In this document: positions 1 to 6,845 of the stretch, piece by piece
How the letters are laid out: every line of letters begins with the position of its first letter
Position numbering within the stretch: the first letter of the stretch is position 1
Assembly (NCBI GenBank): GCA_900551235.1
Contig: URUU01000021.1
Span: 1-35,834, forward strand
Origin: an uncultured Lachnospiraceae bacterium
GTDB lineage: Bacteria > Bacillota > Clostridia > Lachnospirales > Lachnospiraceae
DNA length: 35,834 nucleotides
Reading direction: 5' to 3'
The notes under the pieces: model-generated
What the model was told of the DNA's origin: nothing
Databases searched by the model: none
Seen by the model: only the letters and a program-made list of their open reading frames with translations
Program-made: the position numbers and the translations under genes

Positions 1-32
1 CAGAGACCTCTGGCAAGAGAGGAGCTTTTGGC

Positions 33-126
33 AATGTGCAAAATGAACAATTCCCACAGAAGGTACTCGAACATGCCTTCGGGGAATTCGTTCATTTGCA
101 CATTCTAAAACCTCCGTAAATTTTTA
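33..126 (-). repeat. Intergenic stem-loop repeat, copy 1 (3' side of the ACT gene)
   Basis: Read on the minus strand, the element starts at the ACT gene stop codon with AAATTTACGG and runs into a long imperfect hairpin. The arm at 82-104 pairs with the arm at 33-55 (GTGCAAATGAAC against GTTCATTTTGCAC). An inner stem is GAAGGTA with TGCCTTC. A near-identical copy in the same orientation relative to its upstream gene lies at 35762-35834, so this is a dispersed repeat and not a one-off terminator. Function is unknown; a 3'-end RNA structure is plausible. Confidence 0.8.
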
Positions 127-525
127 TAATACGGTATATCCTTTGCGCTCAATGCAGGCTTTCACTTCCATAATATCCTCGGAATGGAATACCATGATCG
201 GCATGCCTGTCTCGCGGTTAAAGGAAAGGTAGAGGTAATTTACATTGATATTGCTCTCGGAAAGTGCCTGGAGCAGCTGATTCAGATTTCCGACTTCATC
301 CATCAGTTCCACGCCGACTACTTCCGTAAGGTGGCACAGAAGACCGGCTTTTGTCAGAGCATCTACGGCTGCTGCCGGATTGGATACGACCATGCGGACG
401 ATACCGTACTCGGCACTGTCATTTGTTACCGATCCCAGGATATTGATATCTTCACTGCGAAGAACACCTGTGATCTTTTCCATCATACCTCTTTGGTTTT
501 CTGCAAATACAGATACTTGCTGCAT
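124..525 (-). CDS. ACT domain-containing protein (tandem ACT, amino-acid-binding regulatory protein)
   Basis: The 133-residue protein is made of two ACT-like halves, roughly residues 1-65 and 66-133. The first begins with the typical ACT opening QQVSVFAENQRGMMEKITGVL, the second with VVGVELMDEVGNLNQLLQAL. There is no catalytic domain, so it is a free-standing small-molecule-binding protein, probably for an amino acid. The ATG at 525 has a good AGGAGG site about 9 nt upstream, and a clear promoter lies at 628-656. Related proteins often neighbour phenylacetate-CoA ligase genes; none is visible here because the window ends just past the 3' end. The ligand cannot be told from the sequence. Confidence 0.88.
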   Translation of the reverse strand: MQQVSVFAENQRGMMEKITGVLRSEDINILGSVTNDSAEYGIVRMVVSNPAAAVDALTKAGLLCHLTEVVGVELMDEVGNLNQLLQALSESNINVNYLYLSFNRETGMPIMVFHSEDIMEVKACIERKGYTVL

Positions 526-627
526 AATAAAAATCCTCCTGATTCAAGAATAAATGAATATATCGTAGTTTTGATGTATGCGAATGGCTCTCGTGTAAAG
601 AAAAATTCGCATCCTGCTCATCTATCC

Positions 628-656
628 ATTGTAAGAGTTTCCGAACGATAAGTCAA
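628..656 (-). promoter_or_regulatory. Sigma-A promoter of the ACT-domain gene
   Basis: On the minus strand there is TTGACT, a 17-nt spacer and TACAAT. It predicts a leader of about 95 nt. The leader can form an 8-bp hairpin (ATGCGAAT with ATTCGCAT) before the ribosome-binding site. Confidence 0.75.
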
Positions 657-687
657 TAAGTTAATGCTTTGCAGTGAGAAAATAACA

Positions 688-924
688 CTATTCAAACAGA
701 TCCTGAATTTTTACGCCAAGTACTTTTGCAAGTCCCATCAGTTCAATGTCAGTGACGGTTCGACTTTTGTCCTCAATTCTTGAAATGGAACCGCGGCAGA
801 TATAAACAGCCTGTGTTTCCAGACGTTCGGAAAGCTGCTGTTGGCTTAAGTGATGTTTTTTTCGCAGAACCCGGAGCCGGTCGCCGATCAGGTTCATTTC
901 TTTTCCTTCTATAATTCGCGGCAT
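688..924 (-). CDS. XRE-family helix-turn-helix regulator
   Basis: This is a 78-residue DNA-binding protein, essentially a single Cro/CI-type HTH. After a short N-terminal tail the domain runs from IGDRLRVLRKKHHLSQQQL through the recognition region (SISRIEDKSRTVTDIELMGL) to the closing AKVLGVKIQDLF. The start at 924 is chosen because AAAGGAGGA sits 5-6 nt upstream. A longer frame reaches 951 but its start would place this ribosome-binding site inside the gene; an internal ATG at 897 is also possible. It has no sensor domain. A 20-bp-spaced pair of direct repeats at 1119-1148, upstream on its 5' side, could be a target, but this is a guess. Confidence 0.85.
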   Translation of the reverse strand: MPRIIEGKEMNLIGDRLRVLRKKHHLSQQQLSERLETQAVYICRGSISRIEDKSRTVTDIELMGLAKVLGVKIQDLFE

Positions 925-984
925 ATAAGTCCTCCTTTTTTGGTAAAACAATTCATAAGGTCTCCTTGAACCCTTTATTGCACA

Positions 985-1129
985 GCGATTCTGTCAGGTA
1001 AATGTCAGCCAGTCTGACCAGAATCGCGTGCCAAGTCTCACGTGCGTTCGACTTGAATTCATGCGGAAATCGTTTGGTCAAACACATGGTAAACGAAAAT
1101 CGAAAAAGAGCTGTCTTGTTACAGGACAG
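985..1129. other. Gene-free region 925-1331: run of four stem-loops
   Basis: This 407-bp gap carries consecutive inverted repeats. GCGATTCTG (985-993) pairs with CAGAATCGC (1019-1027). CAAGTC pairs with GACTTG just after. TCGTTT pairs with AAACGA around 1070-1098. CTGTC (1111-1115) pairs with GACAG (1125-1129). None ends in a T-run. It may be the leader of the XRE gene or a degenerate structured repeat. I recognise no known RNA family. Confidence 0.5.
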
Positions 1130-1148
1130 TATGTGCCTTTACAGGACA
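1119..1148. repeat. Direct repeat TTACAGGACA, two copies 20 bp apart (possible operator)
   Basis: TTACAGGACA occurs at 1119-1128 and 1139-1148. Both copies are followed by a similar ATGT block at a near-constant distance. The 20-bp period places both on the same face of the DNA, as for tandem protein-binding sites. They lie between the divergent XRE gene and the promoter at 1204-1232. Confidence 0.45.
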
Positions 1149-1203
1149 AAATATGTCGTAAAAGAGCCAAAAAGCAGAAACATGATCCCCGGGATTCCTG
1201 ACA

Positions 1204-1232
1204 TTGACAGAAAAAAGAAAAAAAGATAAGAT
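1204..1232 (+). promoter_or_regulatory. Sigma-A promoter of the DUF6472-NUDIX pair
   Basis: TTGACA, a 17-nt spacer and TAAGAT form a near-consensus promoter. The leader of about 90 nt includes a GGATGC/GCATCC hairpin before the first gene. Confidence 0.75.
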
Positions 1233-1331
1233 GAACTCAGAGCAGGCAATTCCAGAACCGAGAACAGAAAGTATAAAAATCAGACGGGATGCCTGCATCC
1301 GTTTTACGGAAATTGAGAAAGGGAGAAAGCG

Positions 1332-1508
1332 ATGCGTAATGACTGTGAAACCTGTGTGAATTATGTATATGACGAGGACTGTGAAGAATCCATCTGTACA
1401 GTGAATCTTGATGAGGATGAGCTGGTGCGTTTTATGGAGGACAGCCACTATTGCTGCCCATATTATCGCCTGGATGATGAATATGCAGTTGTCCGCAGGC
1501 AGATGTAG
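1332..1508 (+). CDS. DUF6472 family small cysteine-rich protein
   Basis: This 58-residue ORF begins MRNDCETCVNYVYDED and ends DDEYAVVRRQM. It holds six cysteines: C5, C8, C17, C22 and the CC pair at 44-45. The spacing (CxxC, later C and CC) suggests a metal-binding or redox-stabilised mini-domain. I recognise the pattern CxxCxNYxYDED...CPYYRxxDEY as the DUF6472 family common in Lachnospiraceae. GGGAG lies 8 nt upstream of the ATG. A NUDIX gene starts 63 nt downstream and likely shares the transcript. Molecular function is unknown. Confidence 0.82.
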   Translation: MRNDCETCVNYVYDEDCEESICTVNLDEDELVRFMEDSHYCCPYYRLDDEYAVVRRQM

Positions 1509-1571
1509 GGAAATATACAGGCGAAAAAAGAACATATCCATGCACCGGGAAAGGGAGGAAAAGGGCAGAAA

Positions 1572-2054
1572 ATGGGACTTACAACACTTTGTTATCTGGA
1601 AAAGGATGACCGTTATCTGATGCTGCACCGCATCAAAAAGGAGGTGGATGTCAATAAAGACAAGTGGATCGGTGTCGGCGGGCATTTTGAGAAGGACGAG
1701 ACGCCGGAAGAATGTCTGCTCCGTGAAGTAAAGGAAGAGACAGGACTTACGCTCACTTCCTGGCGTTTCCGGGGACTGGTCACGTTTCTTTCGGATGCAT
1801 GGGAAACGGAATATATGTGTCTTTACACGGCGGATGGCTTTGAAGGGGATATGATCACCTGCGATGAAGGAACGCTGGAGTGGGTAAAGAAAAGTGAGCT
1901 TGAAAGGCTGAACCTCTGGGAAGGCGATAAAATCTTTTTTAAACTTTTAAAAGAAGAGTATCCGTTTTTTTCTCTGAAACTAAAATACCGGGGCGATGTG
2001 CTGACCGAGGCAGTGCTGGATGGAAAAAGGCTGAAAACCGAAAATCAAGGTTGA
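1572..2054 (+). CDS. NUDIX hydrolase (MutT / 8-oxo-dGTP diphosphatase-like)
   Basis: This 160-residue NUDIX fold protein has a complete Nudix box at residues 37-59 (GX5EX7REVKEETGL), with the metal-binding glutamates E52, E55 and E56. Such enzymes hydrolyse nucleoside diphosphates linked to another group. The closest resemblance is to the MutT-like 8-oxo-dGTP diphosphatases of Firmicutes, which clean the nucleotide pool, but the substrate is not fixed by the sequence. The ATG at 1572 follows GGGAGGAAAAGG. The stop codon overlaps the -35 of the purine operon promoter. Confidence 0.85.
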   Translation: MGLTTLCYLEKDDRYLMLHRIKKEVDVNKDKWIGVGGHFEKDETPEECLLREVKEETGLTLTSWRFRGLVTFLSDAWETEYMCLYTADGFEGDMITCDEGTLEWVKKSELERLNLWEGDKIFFKLLKEEYPFFSLKLKYRGDVLTEAVLDGKRLKTENQG

Positions 2055-2079
2055 CTTTTTTTCAGGGAAATGGTAAGGT
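2051..2079 (+). promoter_or_regulatory. Promoter of the purO-purH operon
   Basis: TTGACT (2051-2056) is followed by a 17-nt spacer and TAAGGT (2074-2079), with a TG extension (TGG) just before the -10. The predicted transcript start near 2086 falls at the first base pairs of the riboswitch, which supports the call. Confidence 0.65.
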
Positions 2080-2085
2080 TTAAAT

Positions 2086-2188
2086 AATTATACGACTGAC
2101 GGAAGTGGAATGGACCACAGGGAGTATAAGGGTAAAAGTGTCGACCGTCTGGGCAGATCTTGCCTGGAGTGTGCGGCACATTTTTTTT
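2086..2188 (+). ncRNA. ZTP riboswitch (pfl motif) with intrinsic terminator
   Basis: The hallmarks are present in order. TTATAC (2088-2093) pairs with GTATAA (2124-2129) to close the first domain. It holds CGACTGACGG and a GTGG/CCAC hairpin followed by AGGGAG. The near-invariant 3' element CCGTCTGGGCA sits at 2145-2155. A terminator stem (GTGTCG 2138-2143 with CGGCAC 2174-2179) leads into eight T residues at 2181-2188. ZTP riboswitches bind ZMP/ZTP (AICAR nucleotides), which rise when 10-formyl-THF is short, and turn genes on. Here the switch controls the enzymes that consume ZMP, which fits exactly. Confidence 0.9.
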
Positions 2189-2289
2189 GCCTTGGTCTGA
2201 ATGCAGATTTTCGGCAAAATGAAATGTTCTGTGAATCGGCACAGTGCTTCAAAGCAGGTTGAGAGTGAAAAGAAAAGGAGAATGCAAAC

Positions 2290-3003
2290 ATGGAAATGTT
2301 ATCGATTGAAAAAGAACTTCAGGAAAATTCTTATCCGGGAAGAGGTATCATCATCGGAAGATCCAAAGATGGTACAAAGGCAGTGACCGCTTATTTTATC
2401 ATGGGAAGAAGCGAGAACAGCCGCAACCGTATCTTTGTGGAGGATGGAGAAGGCATCCGCACACAGGCATTTGATCCTTCCAAACTGGTTGACCCGAGTC
2501 TGATCATCTACGCACCGGTGCGTGTGCTGGGAAACAAGACGATCGTCACAAACGGAGATCAGACCGACACCATCTACGAAGGCATGGACCGTCAGCTTAC
2601 GTTTGAACAGTCTCTTAGAAGCCGTGAATTCGAGCCGGATGCACCGAACTATACACCGCGTATTTCCGGTATCATGCATATTGAAAACGGAAAATACAGT
2701 TATGCAATGTCTATTTTAAAGAGCAACAACGGCAATCCGGATTCCTGCAGCCGTTACACGTTTGCATATGAGAATTGTGTGGCAGGTGAAGGACATTTTA
2801 TCCATACCTACAAATGCGACGGCAATCCGCTGCCAAGCTTTGAAGGAGAACCAAAACTGATCGCGGTTCCGGATGATATGGAAGCATTTACCGAAACTCT
2901 GTGGAACAGTCTGAACGAAGACAACAAAGTATCCCTGTTTGTGCGTTACATCGACATCGAAACAGGAGAATATGAGACAAAGATCGTAAATAAAAACAGA
3001 TAA
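2290..3003 (+). CDS. purO: IMP cyclohydrolase, PurO type
   Basis: This 237-residue protein has the IMP_cyclohyd fold also found as archaeal PurO. It starts MLSIEKELQENSYPGRGIII and carries the family blocks GRSENSRNRIF, DPSLIIYAP and TNGDQTDTIYEG. It closes the ring of FAICAR to give IMP, the final step of de novo purine synthesis. It replaces the cyclohydrolase half of the usual bifunctional PurH and is followed by the transformylase half as a separate gene. AAAAGGAG lies upstream of the ATG. Control is by the ZTP riboswitch 100 nt upstream. Confidence 0.9.
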   Translation: MEMLSIEKELQENSYPGRGIIIGRSKDGTKAVTAYFIMGRSENSRNRIFVEDGEGIRTQAFDPSKLVDPSLIIYAPVRVLGNKTIVTNGDQTDTIYEGMDRQLTFEQSLRSREFEPDAPNYTPRISGIMHIENGKYSYAMSILKSNNGNPDSCSRYTFAYENCVAGEGHFIHTYKCDGNPLPSFEGEPKLIAVPDDMEAFTETLWNSLNEDNKVSLFVRYIDIETGEYETKIVNKNR

Positions 3004-3035
3004 GAATTGTGAGAGTACGAAGTACGGAACAATTC
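3004..3035 (+). repeat. Small bulged hairpin repeat, copy 1 (between purO and purH)
   Basis: GAATTGT (3004-3010) pairs with ACAATTC (3029-3035), and an inner GTAC (3015-3018) pairs with GTAC (3022-3025). A GAGA bulge and a GGA bulge separate the stems. The same architecture with base-pair-preserving changes occurs at 24742-24775. It lies one base after the purO stop codon within the operon. Confidence 0.7.
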
Positions 3036-3088
3036 GTATGGCATCTTATGAATTAACGTATATTATGAAACGTCAGGAGGAAATCAGA

Positions 3089-4267
3089 ATGAAAGAATTA
3101 GAACTGAAATATGGCTGTAACCCGAATCAGAAACCATCTAAGATCTACATGGCAGACGGCAGTGACCTTCCGATCAAAGTGCTGATGGGAAGACCTGGAT
3201 ACATCAATTTCCTGGATGCATTTAACGGCTGGCAGCTGGTAAGAGAATTAAAAGAGGCAACCGGACTTCCGGCAGCGACTTCTTTTAAACATGTTTCACC
3301 GGCAGGAGCAGCGATCGGTCTGCCGATGTCTGATGTCCTGAAAAAAATCTACTGGGTAGATGACATGGGTGATCTTTCACCGTTGGCATGTGCTTATGCA
3401 AGAGCAAGAGGTGCAGACCGTATGTCCTCTTTCGGAGATTTTATCGCGCTGTCTGATGTCTGCGACAAAGACACCGCCATGCTGATCAAACGTGAAGTAT
3501 CCGATGGTGTGATCGCTCCTGGTTATACCGAAGAAGCCCTGGAGATCCTGGCACAGAAGAAAAAAGGAAATTACAACGTGATCCAGATCGATGAAAATTA
3601 TGTTCCGGCAAAACTGGAGCACAAACAGGTCTTTGGTGTTACGTTTGAGCAGGGCCGTCAGGATCTGAAGATCGATGATGAACTGCTCTCCAACATCGTG
3701 ACAAAGAACAAAGATATTCCGCAGGCTGCATTAAATGACCTGAAGATTTCCCTGATCACACTGAAATACACACAGTCCAACTCCGTATGCTACGTAAAAG
3801 ACGGGCAGGCGATCGGTATCGGTGCCGGACAGCAGTCCCGCGTACACTGTACACGCCTTGCAGGACAGAAGGCTGACAACTGGTGGCTGCGTCAGTGCCC
3901 GAAGGTTCTGAACCTGCCGTTCATCGAAGGCATCCGCCGCGCAGACCGTGACAATGCGATCGACGTTTATATCGGAGAGGAATACATGGACGTACTGGCT
4001 GACGGAGCATGGCAGAAAGTATTTACCGAGAAACCGGAAGTATTTACAAAAGAAGAAAAACGTGCATGGCTGGATCAGCTTCAGGATGTAACGCTTGGTT
4101 CGGATGCATTCTTCCCGTTCAGCGACAACATTGAGCGTGCTCACAAAAGCGGTGTAAAATATATCGCAGAGCCGGGCGGATCCGTAAGAGATGACCTGGT
4201 GATCGAGACCTGCGATAAATATAATATGGCAATGGCGTTTACAGGAATCCGTCTGTTCCATCACTAA
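3089..4267 (+). CDS. purH: Phosphoribosylaminoimidazolecarboxamide (AICAR) formyltransferase, stand-alone
   Basis: This 392-residue protein corresponds to the AICAR transformylase part of PurH. It transfers the formyl group of 10-formyl-THF to AICAR (ZMP) to make FAICAR. Family blocks include KYGCNPNQKPSKIY, the core ATSFKHVSPAGAAIG (with the K-H pair used in catalysis) and the C-terminal DNAIDVY/EPGGSVRDD regions. The start at 3089 has AGGAGG 8 nt upstream; a longer frame from 3038 lacks such a site. The inosinate cyclase domain is absent and is supplied by the preceding PurO-type gene. Confidence 0.92.
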   Translation: MKELELKYGCNPNQKPSKIYMADGSDLPIKVLMGRPGYINFLDAFNGWQLVRELKEATGLPAATSFKHVSPAGAAIGLPMSDVLKKIYWVDDMGDLSPLACAYARARGADRMSSFGDFIALSDVCDKDTAMLIKREVSDGVIAPGYTEEALEILAQKKKGNYNVIQIDENYVPAKLEHKQVFGVTFEQGRQDLKIDDELLSNIVTKNKDIPQAALNDLKISLITLKYTQSNSVCYVKDGQAIGIGAGQQSRVHCTRLAGQKADNWWLRQCPKVLNLPFIEGIRRADRDNAIDVYIGEEYMDVLADGAWQKVFTEKPEVFTKEEKRAWLDQLQDVTLGSDAFFPFSDNIERAHKSGVKYIAEPGGSVRDDLVIETCDKYNMAMAFTGIRLFHH

Positions 4268-4280
4268 AATCGAAAAAAGC

Positions 4281-4309
4281 TTGACGAAACCCAAGGTGCG
4301 TAATAAAAT
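4281..4309 (+). promoter_or_regulatory. Sigma-A promoter of the aspartate aminotransferase gene
   Basis: TTGACG, a 17-nt spacer and TAAAAT lie between the purH stop and the next start codon. The leader is about 70 nt. Confidence 0.8.
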
Positions 4310-4384
4310 AGCTGATAGAGCAGAATACGTGCAGGGCAAACAAGTGTATTTTGCATATGGACATGAAAGATGAGGAGGATTACT

Positions 4385-5671
4385 ATGACACCGTACAAGG
4401 ATTTGAGCAGAGAAGAACTGCTTAAGGAAAAAGAGAACCTGGAACAGCAGTTCGCAGAAATAAAGGCCAAAGGATTGAAACTGGATATGTCCAGAGGAAA
4501 ACCTTCTACCGCACAGCTGAACCTGTCAATGGGAATGATGGACGTACTGGACAGCAATGCAGATCTGGTATGTGAAGAAGGTGTTGACTGCAGAAACTAT
4601 GGCGTACTTGATGGTATTAAAGAAGCAAAAGAGCTTCTGGCTGATATGACAGAGGTATCTCCGGACAACATTATTATTTATGGAAACTCAAGTCTGAACG
4701 TTATGTACGATACGGTGGCACGTTCCATGACTCATGGTGTAATGGGCAGCACTCCATGGTGCAAACTGGATAAAGTAAAATTCCTGTGCCCGGTTCCTGG
4801 ATATGACCGTCACTTCAAGATCACAGAGCACTTCGGCATCGAGATGATCAACATTCCGATGCACGAAGACGGTCCGGATATGGATATGGTAGAAGAATAT
4901 GTCAACAACGATCCGGCAGTCAAAGGTATCTGGTGTGTGCCAAAATATTCCAACCCACAGGGTATTACCTATTCCGATGAAACAGTACGTCGTTTTGCAA
5001 GACTGAAACCGGCAGCAGAAGATTTCCGTATTTACTGGGACAATGCATATGGTATCCATCATTTATACGAAGATAAGCAGGATAATCTGGTTGAAATCCT
5101 GATGGAATGTAAAAAAGAAGGTAATCCGGACATGGTTTACAAATTCTGTTCTACATCCAAAGTAAGTTTTCCAGGTTCTGGTGTGGCTGCGATCGGTACT
5201 TCCAAAGCAAACATTGCAGACATCAAAAAGCAGATGACCATTCAGACGATCGGTCATGACAAGCTGAACCAGCTGCGTCACGTAAGATTCTTTAAGGATA
5301 TCCACGGTATGGTTCTGCATATGAGAAAACATGCAGATATCCTGCGCCCGAAGTTTGAGGCTGTACTGAACGGACTGAAAAGTGAGCTGGGCGGACTGGA
5401 GATCGGAAGCTGGCTTGAGCCACGCGGAGGATATTTCATTTCCTTTGATTCACTGCCTGGCTGTGCAAAAGCAATCGTAGCCAAAGCAAAAGAAGCGGGT
5501 GTTGTTATGACCGATGCCGGTGCAACATTCCCGTATGGAAAAGATCCGCAGGATTCCAATATCCGTATCGCACCGTCTTACCCGACACCGGAAGAGCTGA
5601 AAACGGCAACCGAAATTTTCGTGCTGAGCGTAAAACTGGTAAGTATTGATAAGATTCTGGAAGATAAATAA
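4385..5671 (+). CDS. PLP-dependent aminotransferase, aspartate aminotransferase type Ic
   Basis: This is a 428-residue fold-type I aminotransferase of the Asp_aminotransf (PF12897-like) group, which includes the type-Ic aspartate aminotransferases. Visible motifs are LDMSRGKPST near the N terminus (substrate arm), VPKYSNPQGITYSDE (the PKYSNPQG signature), DNAYGIHHL (PLP-ring aspartate and tyrosine) and FCSTSKVSFPGSG with the Schiff-base lysine K259. It likely interconverts aspartate/2-oxoglutarate and oxaloacetate/glutamate. The start at 4385 follows AGGAGG at 7-8 nt; an in-frame ATG at 4370 lies upstream of that site. It is monocistronic, with its own promoter and terminator. Confidence 0.85.
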   Translation: MTPYKDLSREELLKEKENLEQQFAEIKAKGLKLDMSRGKPSTAQLNLSMGMMDVLDSNADLVCEEGVDCRNYGVLDGIKEAKELLADMTEVSPDNIIIYGNSSLNVMYDTVARSMTHGVMGSTPWCKLDKVKFLCPVPGYDRHFKITEHFGIEMINIPMHEDGPDMDMVEEYVNNDPAVKGIWCVPKYSNPQGITYSDETVRRFARLKPAAEDFRIYWDNAYGIHHLYEDKQDNLVEILMECKKEGNPDMVYKFCSTSKVSFPGSGVAAIGTSKANIADIKKQMTIQTIGHDKLNQLRHVRFFKDIHGMVLHMRKHADILRPKFEAVLNGLKSELGGLEIGSWLEPRGGYFISFDSLPGCAKAIVAKAKEAGVVMTDAGATFPYGKDPQDSNIRIAPSYPTPEELKTATEIFVLSVKLVSIDKILEDK

Positions 5672-5688
5672 TAGAATCTGAGAAAACT

Positions 5689-5732
5689 GAGCCATGACTG
5701 ACTTTAGATGAAGTTAGTTGTGGCTCTTTTTT
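5689..5732 (+). terminator. Intrinsic terminator of the aminotransferase gene
   Basis: GAGCCA (5689-5694) pairs with TGGCTC (5721-5726), the stem extends inward with weaker pairs, and six T residues follow. Confidence 0.85.
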
Positions 5733-5801
5733 ATACTTGTCGTGTGGCTGGACTGCCCTTTTAAAAGACTGCGGGAAGCAAAAGAAGCGTTTCCTTTGGT
5801 A

Positions 5802-5831
5802 TTGATTTTTGTCTGGAACATGTTTTATAAT
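5802..5831 (+). promoter_or_regulatory. Sigma-A promoter of the TauE/SafE gene
   Basis: TTGATT (5802-5807), an 18-nt spacer and a perfect TATAAT (5826-5831). Confidence 0.7.
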
Positions 5832-5866
5832 GGTCTCTGGCACAAAAAAAGAAGAGAGGTCAAAAC

Positions 5867-6634
5867 ATGATTTTAACCATTTTAATCTGTTTCTTTGCCG
5901 GAATGGGAGCAGGTATCGGGACGGGATTTGCCGGCATGAGTGCGGCGGCTGTGATCAGCCCGATGCTGATTACTTTTCTTGGCATGGATCCATATCAGGC
6001 AGTCGGCATCGCACTTGCCAGTGATGTGCTTGCCAGTGCGGTTTCTGCTTATACTTACGGCAAAAACAAAAATCTGGATGTGGCAAACGGGATTGTGATG
6101 ATGGCCACCGTACTTTTATTTACACTGGCAGGCAGTTATATCGCAAGTCTGCTCCCGAGTACGACCATGGGCGGATTTTCGATGGTCATGACACTGCTGC
6201 TTGGTGTCAAATTTATCATAAAACCGGTCATGACGACAAAAGAAGCAATGCAGGCTGTTTCGAAAAAAAAGCGTTTTATCCAGTCTGTGATCTGCGGTAT
6301 GCTGATCGGGTTTATCTGCGGATTTGTCGGAGCAGGCGGTGGTCTGATGATGCTTCTGATTCTGACAAGCGTGCTTGGCTATGAATTAAAAACGGCAGTC
6401 GGCACGAGTGTGTTTATCATGGCATTTACGGCATTTACCGGTGCGGTATCGCATTTTGCGATCGGCGGCATGCCGGATCTCACCTGTCTGGCACTGTGTG
6501 TGCTGTTTACTTTTATCTGGGCAAGGATTGCAGCACGTTTTGCAAACAGTGCAAAACCGGAAACATTAAATCGGGCAGCCGGAGTTGTACTTGTGATTCT
6601 TGGGATCGTATTGATCGCTTTTAAAGTATTATAA
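5867..6634 (+). CDS. TauE/SafE (TSUP) family membrane transporter
   Basis: This 255-residue polytopic membrane protein has about seven to eight hydrophobic segments and two glycine-rich inverted halves. GMGAGIGTGFAGMSAAAVISP opens the first half and GMLIGFICGFVGAGGGLMML the second. These repeats are typical of the TSUP family, which exports or imports organosulfur compounds, sulfite or related anions. The substrate cannot be told; no sulfur genes sit nearby. GAGAGG precedes the ATG. The gene is flanked by its own promoter and terminator. Confidence 0.85.
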   Translation: MILTILICFFAGMGAGIGTGFAGMSAAAVISPMLITFLGMDPYQAVGIALASDVLASAVSAYTYGKNKNLDVANGIVMMATVLLFTLAGSYIASLLPSTTMGGFSMVMTLLLGVKFIIKPVMTTKEAMQAVSKKKRFIQSVICGMLIGFICGFVGAGGGLMMLLILTSVLGYELKTAVGTSVFIMAFTAFTGAVSHFAIGGMPDLTCLALCVLFTFIWARIAARFANSAKPETLNRAAGVVLVILGIVLIAFKVL

Positions 6635-6641
6635 AAAAGAA

Positions 6642-6690
6642 AAACGATGTCTGCAGATTTTTTAGTCGCAGGCATCGTTTGCATTTTGTT
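6642..6690 (+). terminator. Intrinsic terminator of the TauE/SafE gene
   Basis: AAACGATG-T-CTGC (6642-6654) pairs with GCAG-G-CATCGTTT (6668-6680), followed by a T-rich tract. Confidence 0.75.
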
Positions 6691-6713
6691 TACATTCTGG
6701 ACTCTGGAAAGTG

Positions 6714-6741
6714 TTTACTTTTTTAGGATACGTGCTAAAAT
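6714..6741 (+). promoter_or_regulatory. Promoter of the L,D-transpeptidase-ddl-murF cluster
   Basis: TTTACT (6714-6719), a 16-nt spacer and TAAAAT (6736-6741). The leader of about 100 nt has no structure I recognise. Confidence 0.55.
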
Positions 6742-6845
6742 AGAGGGTGTGTTTCCAAAGATATACGGAACACGGGGGATGATAAAGTTAAGAGTAACTG
6801 TGAGGATACGGGGCAGTTAACGGTTAAGAGGCAAAGGAAGAACAT

